A stretch of 64,000 nt of DNA from Auanema rhodensis (taxonomy: Eukaryota; Nematoda; Chromadorea; Rhabditida; Rhabditidae): assembly GCA_964057225.1 (NCBI GenBank), contig OZ059894.1, forward strand, positions 2,666,001 to 2,730,000, in the 5' to 3' direction. Both the position numbers and the translations under genes were made by a program. Below the pieces are notes generated by a model. That model was not told the origin of the DNA, made no database searches, and saw only the letters and a list, made by a program, of their open reading frames with translations. This document shows, piece after piece, positions 38,255 through 51,400 of this stretch; position 1 is the first letter of the stretch, and each line of letters opens with the position of its first letter.

Positions 38255-41200
38255 GACATTGTTATTCAACGAAAAAATTAATTCTTCAGGGTGAAAATCG
38301 AGGATATAAGTGTGAACATATATCAGTTGATATCTCGGTGCATTTTTAAGCTAGCGCAAATCTGATAACACAGACCGACGCAGCTTAAAAATCCGCATCG
38401 AATGCACTATTCTACATTGAGAAACGCTCAATACAAAAATTAGTTATGATCGTTTGAAAAATGATGCATTAGTGTATGTTGAGTTTCCATGTACACTCAA
38501 CATTGCTTCCAAAAACATTTTGACAAAAATTTTTTCGAAAAATTTCAGAATAATTTAGCAAAAAGTAGATGTTTTTAGATTCCTTTTTTCAAGGCAAAGA
38601 CGATGGACATTGTTATTCAACGAAAAAATTAATTCTTCAGGGTGAAAATCGAGGATATAAGTCTGAACTTATATCAGTTGATATCTCGGTGCATTTTTAA
38701 GCTAGCGCAAATCTGATAACACAGATCGACGCAGCTTAAAAATCCGCATCGAATGCACTATACTACATTGAGAAACGCTCAATACAAAAATTAGTTATGA
38801 TCGTTTGAAAAATGATGCATTAGTGTATGTTGAGTTTCCATGTACACTCAACATTGCTTCCAAAAACATTTTGACAAAAATTTTTTCGAAAAATTTCAAA
38901 ATAATTTAGCAAAAAGTAGATGTTTTCAGATTTTTTTTTCAAGGCAAAGACGATGGACAATGTTATTCAACGAAAAAATTAATTCTTCAGGGTGAAAATC
39001 GAGGATATAAGTGTGAACTTATATCAGTTGATATCTCTGTGCATTTTTAAGCTAGCGCAAATCTGATAACACAGATCGATGCAGCTTAAAAATCCGCATC
39101 GAATGCACTATACTACATTGAGAAACGCTCAATACAAAAATTAGTTATGATCGTTTGAAAAATGATGCATTAGTGTATGTTGAGTTTCCATGTACACTCA
39201 ACATTGCTTCCAAAAACATTTTGACAAAAATTTTTTCGAAAAATTTCAAAATAATTTAGCAAAAAGTAGATGTTTTCAGATTTTTTTTTCAAGGCAAAGA
39301 CGATGGACAATGTTATTCAACGAAAAAATTAATTCTTCAGGGTGAAAATCGAGGATATAAGTGTGAACTTATATCAGTTGATATCTCGGTGCATTTTTAA
39401 GCTAGCGCAAATCTGATAACACAGATCGACGCAGCTTAAAAATCCGCATCGAATGCACTATACTACATTGAGAAACGCTCAATACAAAAATTAGTTATGA
39501 TCGTTTGAAAAATGATGCATTAGTGTATGTTGAGTTTCCATGTACACTCAACATTGCTTCCAAAAACATTTTGACAAAAATTTTTTCGAAAAATTTCAAA
39601 ATAATTTAGCAAAAAGTAGATGTTTTTAGATTCCTTTTTTCAAGGCAAAGACGATGGACAATGTTATTCAACGAAAAAATTAATTCTTCAGGGTGAAAAT
39701 CGAGGATATAAGTGTGAACTTATATCAGTTGATATCTCGGTGCATTTTTAAGCTAGCGCAAATCTGATAACACAGATCGACGCAGCTTAAAAATCCGCAT
39801 CGAATGCACTATACTACATTGAGAAACGCTCAATACAAAAATTAGTTATGATCGTTTGAAAAATGATGCATTAGTGTATGTTGAGTTTCCATGTACACTC
39901 AACATTGCTTCCAAAAACATTTTGACAAAAATTTTTTCGAAAAATTTCAAAATAATTTAGCAAAAAGTAGATGTTTTTAGTTTTCTTTTTTCAAGGCAAA
40001 GACGATGGACGATGTTATTCAACGAAAAAATTAATTCTTCAGGGTGAAAATCGAGGATATAAGTGTGAACTTATATCAGTTGATATCTCGGTGCATTTTT
40101 AAGCTAGCGCAAATCTGATAACACAGATCGATGCAGCTTAAAAATCCGCATCGAATGCACTATACTACATTGAGAAACGCTTAATACAAAAATTAGTTAT
40201 GATCGTTTGAAAAATGATGCATTAGTGTATGTTGAGTTTCCATGTACACTCAACATTGCTTCCAAAAACATTTTGACAAAAATTTTTTCGAAAAATTTCA
40301 GAATAATTTAGCAAAAAGTAGATGTTTTTAGATTCCTTTTTTCAAGGCAAAGACGATGGACATTGTTATTCAACGAAAAAATTAATTCTTCAGGGTGAAA
40401 ATCGAGGATATAAGTGTGAACATATATCAGTTGATATCTCGGTGCATTTTTAAGCTAGCGCAAATCTGATAACACAGACCGACGCAGCTTAAAAATCCGC
40501 ATCGAATGCACTATTCTACATTGAGAAACGCTCAATACAAAAATTAGTTATGATCGTTTGAAAAATGATGCATTAGTGTATGTTGAGTTTCCATGTACAC
40601 TCAACATTGCTTCCAAAAACATTTTGACAAAAATTTTTTCGAAAAATTTCAGAATAATTTAGCAAAAAGTAGATGTTTTTAGATTCCTTTTTTCAAGGCA
40701 AAGACGATGGACATTGTTATTCAACGAAAAAATTAATTCTTCAGGGTGAAAATCGAGGATATAAGTGTGAACATATATCAGTTGATATCTCGGTGCATTT
40801 TTAAGCTAGCGCAAATCTGATAACACAGACCGACGCAGCTTAAAAATCCGCATCGAATGCACTATTCTACATTGAGAAACGCTCAATACAAAAATTAGTT
40901 ATGATCGTTTGAAAAATGATGCATTAGTGTATGTTGAGTTTCCATGTACAATCAACATTGCTTCCAAAAACATTTTGACAAAAATTTTTTCGAAAAATTT
41001 CAAAATAATTTAGCAAAAAGTAGATGTTTTTAGATTCCTTTTTTCAAGGCGAAGACGATGGACATTGTTATTCAACGAAAAAATCAATTCTTCAGGGTGA
41101 AAATCGAGGATATAAGTGTGAACTTATATCAGTTGATATCTCGGTGCATTTTTAAGCTAGCGCAAATCTGATAACACAGATCGACGCAGCTTAAAAATCC

Positions 41201-43164
41201 GCATCGAATGCACTATACTACATTGAGAAACGCTCAATACAAAAATTAGTTATGATCGTTTGAAAAATGATGCATTAGTGTATGTTGAGTTTCCATGTAC
41301 ACTCAACATTGCTTCCAAAAACATTTTGACAAAAATTTTTTCGAAAAATTTCAAAATAATTTAGCAAAAAGTAGATGTTTTCAGATTTTTTTTTCAAGGC
41401 AAAGACGATGGACAATGTTATTCAACGAAAAAATCAATTCTTCAGGGTGAAAATCGAGGATCTAAGTGTGAACTTATATCAGTTGATATCTCGGTGCATT
41501 TTTAAGCTAGCGCAAATCTGATAACACAGATCGACGCAGCTTAAAAATCCGCATCGAATGCACTATACTACATTGAGAAACGCTTAATACAAAAATTAGT
41601 TATGATCGTTTGAAAAATGATGCATTAGTGTATGTTGAGTTTCCATGTACACTCAACATTGCTTCCAAAAACATTTTGACAAAAATTTTTTCGAAAAATT
41701 TCAAAATAATTTAGCAAAAAGTAGATGTTTTTAGATTCCTTTTTTCAAGGCAAAGACGATGGACATTGTTATTCAACGAAAAAATCAATTCTTCAGGGTG
41801 AAAATCGAGGATCTAAGTGTGAACTTATATCAGTTGATATCTCGGTGCATTTTTAAGCTAGCGCAAATCTGATAACACAGATCGACGCAGCTTAAAAATC
41901 CGCATCGAATGCACTATACTACATTGAGAAACGCTTAATACAAAAATTAGTTATGATCGTTTGAAAAATGATGCATTAGTGTATGTTGAGTTTCCATGTA
42001 CACTCAACATTGCTTCCAAAAACATTTTGACAAAAATTTTTTCGAAAAATTTCAAAATAATTTAGCAAAAAGTAGATGTTTTTAGATTCCTTTTTTCAAG
42101 GCAAAGACGATGGACATTGTTATTCAACGAAAAAATCAATTCTTCAGGGTGAAAATCGAGGATCTAAGTGTGAACTTATATCAGTTGATATCTCGGTGCA
42201 TTTTTAAGCTAGCGCAAATCTGATAACACAGATCGACGCAGCTTAAAAATCCGCATCGAATGCACTATACTACATTGAGAAACGCTTAATACAAAAATTA
42301 GTTATGATCGTTTGAAAAATGATGCATTAGTGTATGTTGAGTTTCCATGTACACTCAACATTGCTTCCAAAAACATTTTGACAAAAATTTTTTCGAAAAA
42401 TTTCAAAATAATTTAGCAAAAAGTAGATGTTTTTAGATTCCTTTTTTCAAGGCAAAGACGATGGACATTGTTATTCAACGAAAAAATCAATTCTTCAGGG
42501 TGAAAATCGAGGATCTAAGTGTGAACTTATATCAGTTGATATCTCGGTGCATTTTTAAGCTAGCGCAAATCTGATAACACAGATCGACGCAGCTTAAAAA
42601 TCCGCATCGAATGCACTATACTACATTGAGAAACGCTAAATACAAAAATTAGTTATGATCGTTTGAAAAATGATGCATTAGTGTATGTTGAGTTTCCATG
42701 TACACTCAACATTGCTTCCAAAAACATTTTGACAAAAATTTTTTCGAAAAATTTCAAAATAATTTAGCAAAAAGTAGATGTTTTTAGATTACTTTTTTCA
42801 AGGCAAAGACGATGGACATTGTTATTCAACGAAAAAATTAATTCTTCAGGGTGAAAATCGAGGATATAAGTGTGAACTTATATCAGTTGATATCTCGGTG
42901 CATTTTTAAGCTAGCGCAAATCTGATAATACAGATCGACGCAGCTTAAAAATCCGCATCGAATGCACTATACTACATTGAAAAACGCTTAATACAAAAAT
43001 TAGTTATGATCGTTTGAAAAATGATGCATTAGTGTATGTTGAGTTTCCATGTACACTCAACATTGCTTCCAAAAACATTTTGACAAAAATTTTTTCGAAA
43101 AATTTCAGAATAATTTAGCAAAAAGTAGATGTTTTTAGATTCCTTCTTTCAAGGCAAAGACGAT

Positions 43165-46100
43165 GGACATTGTTATTCAACGAAAAAATTGATTCTTCAG
43201 GGTGAAAATCGAAGATATAAGTGTGAACTTATATCAATTGATATCTCGGTGCATTTTTAAGCTAGCGCAAATCTGATAACACAGATCGATGCAGCTTAAA
43301 AATCCGCATCGAATGCACTATATTACATTGAGAAACGCTTAATACAAAAATTAGTTATGATCGTTTGAAAAATGATGCATTAGTGTATGTTGAGTTTCCA
43401 TGTACACTCAACATTGCTTCCAAAAACATTTTGACAAAAATTTTTTCGAAAAATTTCAAAATAATTTAGCAAAAAGTAGATGTTTTTAGATTCCTTTTTT
43501 CAAGGCAAAGACGATGGACATTGTTATTCAACGAAAAAATTAATTCTTCAGGGTGAAAATCGAGGATATAAGTGTGAACTTATATCAGTTGATATCTCGG
43601 TGCATTTTTAAGCTAGTGCAAATCTGATAAAACAGATCGACGCAGCTTAAAAATCCGCATCGAATGCACTATACTACATTGAAAAACGCTTAATACAAAA
43701 ATTAGTTATGATCGTTTGAAAAATGATGCATTAGTGTATGTTGAGTTTCCATGTACACTCAACATTGCTTCCAAAAACATTTTGACAAAAATTTTTTCGA
43801 AAAATTTCAAAATAATTTAGCAAAAAGTAGATGTTTTTAGATTTCTTTTTTCAAGGCAAAGACGATGGACATTGTTATTCAACGAAAAAATTAATTCTTC
43901 AGGGTGAAAATCGAGGATATAAGTGTGAACTTATATCAGTTGATATCTCGGTGCATTTTTAAGCTAGCGCAAATCTGATAACACAGATCGATGCAGCTTA
44001 AAAATCCGCATCGAATGCACTATATTACATTGAGAAACGCTTAATACAAAAATTAGTTATGATCGTTTGAAAAATGATGCATTAGTGTATGTTGAGTTTC
44101 CATGTACACTCAACATTGCTTCCAAAAACATTTTGACAAAAATTTTTTCGAAAAATTTCAAAATAATTTAGCAAAAAGTAGATGTTTTTAGATTCCTTTT
44201 TTCAAGGCAAAGACGATGGACATTGTTATTCAACGAAAAAATTAATTCTTCAGGGTGAAAATCGAGGATATAAGTGTGAACTTATATCAATTGATATCTC
44301 GGTGCATTTTTAAGCTAGCGCAAATCTGATAACACAGATCGATGCAGCTTAAAAATCCGCATCGAATGCACTATATTACATTGAGAAACGCTTAATACAA
44401 AAATTAGTTATGATCGTTTGAAAAATGATGCATTAGTGTATGTTGAGTTTCCATGTACACTCAACATTGCTTCCAAAAACATTTTGACAAAAATTTTTTC
44501 GAAAAATTTCAAAATAATTTAGCAAAAAGTAGATGTTTTTAGATTCCTTTTTTCAAGGCAAAGACGATGGACATTGTTATTCAACGAAAAAATTAATTCT
44601 TCAGGGTGAAAATCGAGGATATAAGTGTGAACTTATATCAGTTGATATCTCGGTGCATTTTTAAGCTAGTGCAAATCTGATAAAACAGATCGACGCAGCT
44701 TAAAAATCCGCATCGAATGCACTATACTACATTGAAAAACGCTTAATACAAAAATTAGTTATGATCGTTTGAAAAATGATGCATTAGTGTATGTTGAGTT
44801 TCCATGTACACTCAACATTGCTTCCAAAAACATTTTGACAAAAATTTTTTCGAAAAATTTCAAAATAATTTAGCAAAAAGTAGATGTTTTTAGATTCCTT
44901 TTTTCAAGGCAAAGACGATGGACATTGTTATTCAACGAAAAAATTAATTCTTCAGGGTGAAAATCGAGGATATAAGTGTGAACTTATATCAGTTGATATC
45001 TCGGTGCATTTTTAAGCTAGTGCAAATCTGATAAAACAGATCGACGCAGCTTAAAAATCCGCATCGAATGCACTATACTACATTGAAAAACGCTTAATAC
45101 AAAAATTAGTTATGATCGTTTGAAAAATGATGCATTAGTGTATGTTGAGTTTCCATGTACACTCAACATTGCTTCCAAAAACATTTTGACAAAAATTTTT
45201 TCGAAAAATTTCAAAATAATTTAGCAAAAAGTAGATGTTTTTAGATTTCTTTTTTCAAGGCAAAGACGATGGACATTGTTATTCAACGAAAAAATTAATT
45301 CTTCAGGGTGAAAATCGAGGATATAAGTGTGAACTTATATCAGTTGATATCTCGGTGCATTTTTAAGCTAGCGCAAATCTGATAACACAGATCGATGCAG
45401 CTTAAAAATCCGCATCGAATGCACTATATTACATTGAGAAACGCTTAATACAAAAATTAGTTATGATCGTTTGAAAAATGATGCATTAGTGTATGTTGAG
45501 TTTCCATGTACACTCAACATTGCTTCCAAAAACATTTTGACAAAAATTTTTTCGAAAAATTTCAAAATAATTTAGCAAAAAGTAGATGTTTTTAGATTCC
45601 TTTTTCCAAGGCAAAGACGATGGACATTGTTATTCAACGAAAAAATTAATTCTTCAGGGTGAAAATCGAGGATATAAGTGTGAACTTATATCAGTTGATA
45701 TCTCGGTGCATTTTTAAGCTAGTGCAAATCTGATAAAACAGATCGACGCAGCTTAAAAATCCGCATCGAATGCACTATACTACATTGAAAAACGCTTAAT
45801 ACAAAAATTAGTTATGATCGTTTGAAAAATGATGCATTAGTGTATGTTGAGTTTCCATGTACACTCAACATTGCTTCCAAAAACATTTTGACAAAAATTT
45901 TTTCGAAAAATTTCAAAATAATTTAGCAAAAAGTAGATGTTTTTAGATTTCTTTTTTCAAGGCAAAGACGATGGACATTGTTATTCAACGAAAAAATTAA
46001 TTCTTCAGGGTGAAAATCGAGGATATAAGTGTGAACTTATATCAGTTGATATCTCGGTGCATTTTTAAGCTAGCGCAAATCTGATAACACAGATCGATGC

Positions 46101-48079
46101 AGCTTAAAAATCCGCATCGAATGCACTATATTACATTGAGAAACGCTTAATACAAAAATTAGTTATGATCGTTTGAAAAATGATGCATTAGTGTATGTTG
46201 AGTTTCCATGTACACTCAACATTGCTTCCAAAAACATTTTGACAAAAATTTTTTCGAAAAATTTCAAAATAATTTAGCAAAAAGTAGATGTTTTTAGATT
46301 CCTTTTTTCAAGGCAAAGACGATGGACATTGTTATTCAACGAAAAAATTAATTCTTCAGGGTGAAAATCGAGGATATAAGTGTGAACTTATATCAGTTGA
46401 TATCTCGGTGCATTTTTAAGCTAGTGCAAATCTGATAACACAGATCGATGCAGCTTAAAAATCCGCATCGAATGCACTATACTACATTGAAAAACGCTTA
46501 ATACAAAAATTAGTTATGATCGTTTGAAAAATGATGCATTAGTGTATGTTGAGTTTCCATGTACACTCAACATTGCTTCCAAAAACATTTTGACAAAAAT
46601 TTTTTCGAAAAATTTCAAAATAATTTAGCAAAAAGTAGATGTTTTTAGATTCCTTTTTTCAAGGCAAAGACGATGGACATTGTTATTCAACGAAAAAATT
46701 AATTCTTCAGGGTGAAAATCGAGGATATAAGTGTGAACTTATATCAGTTGATATCTCGGTGCATTTTTAAGCTAGCGCAAATCTGATAAAACAGATCGAC
46801 GCAGCTTAAAAATCCGCATCGAATGCACTATACTACATTGAAAAACGCTTAATACAAAAATTAGTTATGATCGTTTGAAAAATGATGCATTAGTGTATGT
46901 TGAGTTTCCATGTACACTCAACATTGCTTCCAAAAACATTTTGACAAAAATTTTTTCGAAAAATTTCAAAATAATTTAGCAAAAAGTAGATGTTTTTAGA
47001 TTCCTTTTTTCAAGGCAAAGACGATGGACATTGTTATTCAACGAAAAAATTAATTCTTCAGGGTGAAAATCGAGGATATAAGTGTGAACTTATATCAGTT
47101 GATATCTCGGTGCATTTTTAAGCTAGCGCAAATCTGATAAAACAGATCGACGCAGCTTAAAAATCCGCATCGAATGCACTATACTACATTGAAAAACGCT
47201 TAATACAAAAATTAGTTATGATCGTTTGAAAAATGATGCATTAGTGTATGTTGAGTTTCCATGTACACTCAACATTGCTTCCAAAAACATTTTGACAAAA
47301 ATTTTTTCGAAAAATTTCAGAATAATTTAGCAAAAAGTAGATGTTTTTAGATTCCTTTTTTCAAGGCAAAGACGATGGACATTGTTATTCAACGAAAAAA
47401 TTAATTCTTCAGGGTGAAAATCGAGGATATAAGTGTGAACTTATATCAATTGATATCTCGGTGCATTTTTAAGCTAGCGCAAATCTGATAACACAGATCG
47501 ATGCAGCTTAAAAATCCGCATCGAATGCACTATATTACATTGAGAAACGCTTAATACAAAAATTAGTTATGATCGTTTGAAAAATGATGCATTAGTGTAT
47601 GTTGAGTTTCCATGTACACTCAACATTGCTTCCAAAAACATTTTGACAAAAATTTTTTCGAAAAATTTCAAAATAATTTAGCAAAAAGTAGATGTTTTTA
47701 GATTTCTTTTTTCAAGGCAAAGACGATGGACATTGTTATTCAACGAAAAAATTAATTCTTCAGGGTGAAAATCGAGGATATAAGTGTGAACTTATATCAG
47801 TTGATATCTCGGTGCATTTTTAAGCTAGCGCAAATCTGATAACACAGATCGATGCAGCTTAAAAATCCGCATCGAATGCACTATATTACATTGAGAAACG
47901 CTTAATACAAAAATTAGTTATGATCGTTTGAAAAATGATGCATTAGTGTATGTTGAGTTTCCATGTACACTCAACATTGCTTCCAAAAACATTTTGACAA
48001 AAATTTTTTCGAAAAATTTCAAAATAATTTAGCAAAAAGTAGATGTTTTTAGATTCCTTTTTTCAAGGCAAAGACGATG
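43165..48079 (+). repeat. Alternating alpha and beta monomer types in region C
   Basis: Two linked haplotypes intermix. Alpha has AGCTAGTGC, ATAAAACAG, GATCGACGC, TACTAC and TTGAAAAAC. Beta has AGCTAGCGC, ATAACACAG, GATCGATGC, TATTAC and TTGAGAAAC. The order from 43,165 is beta, alpha, beta, beta, alpha, alpha, beta, alpha, beta, hybrid, two alpha-like copies with GCGC, beta, beta. All these marker sites lie at monomer positions 88-170, which overlap the hairpin. The same order, apart from the hybrid, appears in region E. It looks like a two-monomer unit repeatedly reshuffled. Confidence 0.75.
46325..46675 (+). repeat. Mosaic alpha/beta monomer, one monomer fewer than region E
   Basis: This monomer has AGCTAGTGC (alpha, 46,421-46,429), then ATAACACAG and GATCGATGC (beta), then TACTACATTGAAAAAC (alpha) and AGATTCC. 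At the matching place region E has an ordinary alpha monomer (61,760) followed by a beta one (62,111). Losing one monomer by exchange between these, with a short conversion patch, would give this mosaic. It explains the shift in offset between the two long copies from 44 to 45 monomers. Confidence 0.7.
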
Positions 48080-48429
48080 GACATTGTTATTCAACGAAAA
48101 AATTAATTCTTCAGGGTGAAAATCGAGGATATAAGTGTGAACTTATATCAGTTGATATCTCGGTGCATTTTTAAGCTAGCGCAAATCTGATAACACAGAT
48201 CGACGCAGCTTAAAAATCCGCATCGAATGCACTATACTACATTGAGAAACGCTTAATACAAAAATTAGTTATGATCGTTTGAAAAATGATGCATTAGTGT
48301 ATGTTGAGTTTCCATGTACACTAAACATTGCTTCCAAAAACATTTTGACAAAAATTTTTTCGAAAAATTTCAAAATAATTTAGCAAATAGTAGATGTTTT
48401 TAGATTTCTTTTTCAAGGCAAAGACGATG
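48080..48429 (+). repeat. 350-bp monomer with a short T-run
   Basis: The 3' end reads TTAGATTTCTTTTTCAAGG, one T short of the usual AGATTTCTTTTTTCAAGG. It also carries ACTAAAC (48,320) and CAAATAGTAG, shared with monomers that contain 49,021 and 50,774 but with full-length T-runs. It is therefore a private deletion or a homopolymer miscall. Confidence 0.7.
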
Positions 48430-51400
48430 GACATTGTTATTCAACGAAAAAATTAATTCTTCAGGGTGAAAATCGAGGATATAAGTGTGAACTTATATCA
48501 GTTGATATCTCGGTGCATTTTTAAGCTAGCGCAAATCTGATAACACAGATCGACGCAGCTTAAAAATCTGCATCAAATGCACTATACTACATTGAGAAAC
48601 GCTTAATACAAAAATTAGTTATGATCGTTTGAAAAATGATGCATTAGTGTATGTTGAGTTTCCATGTACACTCAACATTGCTTCCAAAAACATTTTGACA
48701 AAAATTTTTTCGAAAAATTTCAAAATAATTTAGCAAAAAGTAGATGTTTTTAGATTCCTTTTTTCAAGGCAAAGACGATGGACATTGTTATTCAACGAAA
48801 AAATTAATTCTTCAGGGTGAAAATCGAGGATATAAGTGTGAACTTATATCAGTTGATATCTCGGTGCATTTTTAAGCTAGCGCAAATCTGATAACACAGA
48901 TCGACGCAGCTTAAAAATCCGCATCGAATGCACTATACTACATTGAGAAACGCTTAATACAAAAATTAGTTATGATCGTTTGAAAAATGATGCATTAGTG
49001 TATGTTGAGTTTCCATGTACACTAAACATTGCTTCCAAAAACATTTTGACAAAAATTTTTTCGAAAAATTTCAAAATAATTTAGCAAATAGTAGATGTTT
49101 TTAGATTTCTTTTTTCAAGGCAAAGACGATGGACATTGTTATTCAACGAAAAAATTAATTCTTCAGGGTGAAAATCGAGGATATAAGTGTGAACATATAT
49201 CAGTTGATATCTCGGTGCATTTTTAAGCTAGCGCAAATCTGATAACACAGATCGACGCAGCTTAAAAATCCGCATCGAATGCACTATACTACATTGAGAA
49301 ACGCTCAATACAAAAATTAGTTATGATCGTTTGAAAAATGATGCATTAGTGTATGTTGAGTTTCCATGTACACTCAACATTGCTTCCAAAAACATTTTGA
49401 CAAAAATTTTTTCGAAAAATTTCAAAATAATTTAGCAAAAAGTAGATGTTTTTAGATTCCTTTTTTCAAGGCAAAGACGATGGACATTGTTATTCAACGA
49501 AAAAATTAATTCTTCAGGGTGAAAATCGAGGATATAAGTGTGAACATATATCAGTTGATATCTCGGTGCATTTTTAAGCTAGCGCAAATCTGATAACACA
49601 GATCGACGCAGCTTAAAAATCCGCATCGAATGCACTATACTACATTGAGAAACGCTCAATACAAAAATTAGTTATGATCGTTTGAAAAATGATGCATTAG
49701 TGTATGTTGAGTTTCCATGTACACTCAACATTGCTTCCAAAAACATTTTGACAAAAATTTTTTCGGAAAATTTCAAGATAATTTAGCAAAAAGTAGATGT
49801 TTTTAGATTTCTTTTTTCAAGGCGAAGACGATGGACATTGTTATTCAACGAAAAAATTAATTCTTCAGGGTGAAAATCGAGGATATAAGTCTGAACTTAT
49901 ATCAGTTGATATCTCGGTGCATTTTTAAGCTAGCGCAAATCTGATAACACAGATCGACGCAGCTTAAAAATCCGCATCGAATGCACTATACTACATTGAG
50001 AAACGCTCAATACAAAAATTAGTTATGATCGTTTGAAAAATGATGCATTAGTGTATGTTGAGTTTCCATGTACACTCAACATTGCTTCCAAAAACATTTT
50101 GACAAAAATTTTTTCGAAAAATTTCAAAATAATTTAGCAAAAAGTAGATGTTTTCAGATTTTTTTTTCAAGGCAAAGACGATGGACAATGTTATTCAACG
50201 AAAAAATTAATTCTTCAGGGTGAAAATCGAGGATATAAGTGTGAACTTATATCAGTTGATATCTCTGTGCATTTTTAAGCTAGCGCAAATCTGATAACAC
50301 AGATCGATGCAGCTTAAAAATCCGCATCGAATGCACTATACTACATTGAGAAACGCTCAATACAAAAATTAGTTATGATCGTTTGAAAAATGATGCATTA
50401 GTGTATGTTGAGTTTCCATGTACACTCAACATTGCTTCCAAAAACATTTTGACAAAAATTTTTTCGAAAAATTTCAAAATAATTTAGCAAAAAGTAGATG
50501 TTTTCAGATTTTTTTTTCAAGGCAAAGACGATGGACAATGTTATTCAACGAAAAAATTAATTCTTCAGGGTGAAAATCGAGGATATAAGTGTGAACTTAT
50601 ATCAGTTGATATCTCGGTGCATTTTTAAGCTAGCGCAAATCTGATAACACAGATCGACGCAGCTTAAAAATCCGCATCGAATGCACTATACTACATTGAG
50701 AAACGCTCAATACAAAAATTAGTTATGATCGTTTGAAAAATGATGCATTAGTGTATGTTGAGTTTCCATGTACACTAAACATTGCTTCCAAAAACATTTT
50801 GACAAAAATTTTTTCGAAAAATTTCAAAATAATTTAGCAAATAGTAGATGTTTTTAGATTTCTTTTTTCAAGGCAAAGACGATGGACATTGTTATTCAAC
50901 GAAAAAATTAATTCTTCAGGGTGAAAATCGAGGATATAAGTGTGAACATATATCAGTTGATATCTCGGTGCATTTTTAAGCTAGCGCAAATCTGATAACA
51001 CAGATCGACGCAGCTTAAAAATCCGCATCGAATGCACTATACTACATTGAGAAACGCTCAATACAAAAATTAGTTATGATCGTTTGAAAAATGATGCATT
51101 AGTGTATGTTGAGTTTCCATGTACACTCAACATTGCTTCCAAAAACATTTTGACAAAAATTTTTTCGAAAAATTTCAAAATAATTTAGCAAAAAGTAGAT
51201 GTTTTTAGATTCCTTTTTTCAAGGCAAAGACGATGGACATTGTTATTCAACGAAAAAATTAATTCTTCAGGGTGAAAATCGAGGATATAAGTGTGAACAT
51301 ATATCAGTTGATATCTCGGTGCATTTTTAAGCTAGCGCAAATCTGATAACACAGATCGACGCAGCTTAAAAATCCGCATCGAATGCACTATACTACATTG

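Larger units (their letters stand above)
22816..38955 (+). repeat. Region B: ATAACTCGG and GGAAAATTTC subfamilies
   Basis: Monomers with GAACATATATC, AACGCCTAAT with TTACAAATCC, ATAACTCGG with AATATTATTTC, and CGGAAAATTTCAAGAT dominate here. ATAACTCGG monomers (GTTGATA at 24,291, 25,344, 27,450, 32,713 and 34,117) always follow a monomer whose 3' end is CCTTTTTTGAAGG. The first 350-bp monomers with TTTTCAGATTTTTTTTT appear at 29,485 and 29,835. Block copies inside the region are listed separately. The boundary to region C is set by where the long duplication begins and is approximate. Confidence 0.75.
38956..48214 (+). repeat. Region C: long segmental duplication, copy 1
   Basis: About 26 monomers repeat almost base for base at 54,391-64,000. 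The offset is 15,435 bp (44 monomers minus nine deleted bases) up to about 46 kb, and 15,786 bp (45 monomers minus nine) after that. Rare markers fix the match: ACAATCAAC (40,951/56,386), TCCTTCTTTC (43,141/58,576), GAAGATATAAG with CAATTG (43,235/58,670), AAATCAATTC with GATCTAAG, GCTAAATAC with AGATTACT, and TTTTTCCAAGG (about 45,601 and 61,036). I noticed only about five substitutions outside the monomer involved in the indel. The 5' limit is set by the preceding monomers differing in marker type; it could lie slightly upstream. Confidence 0.88.
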
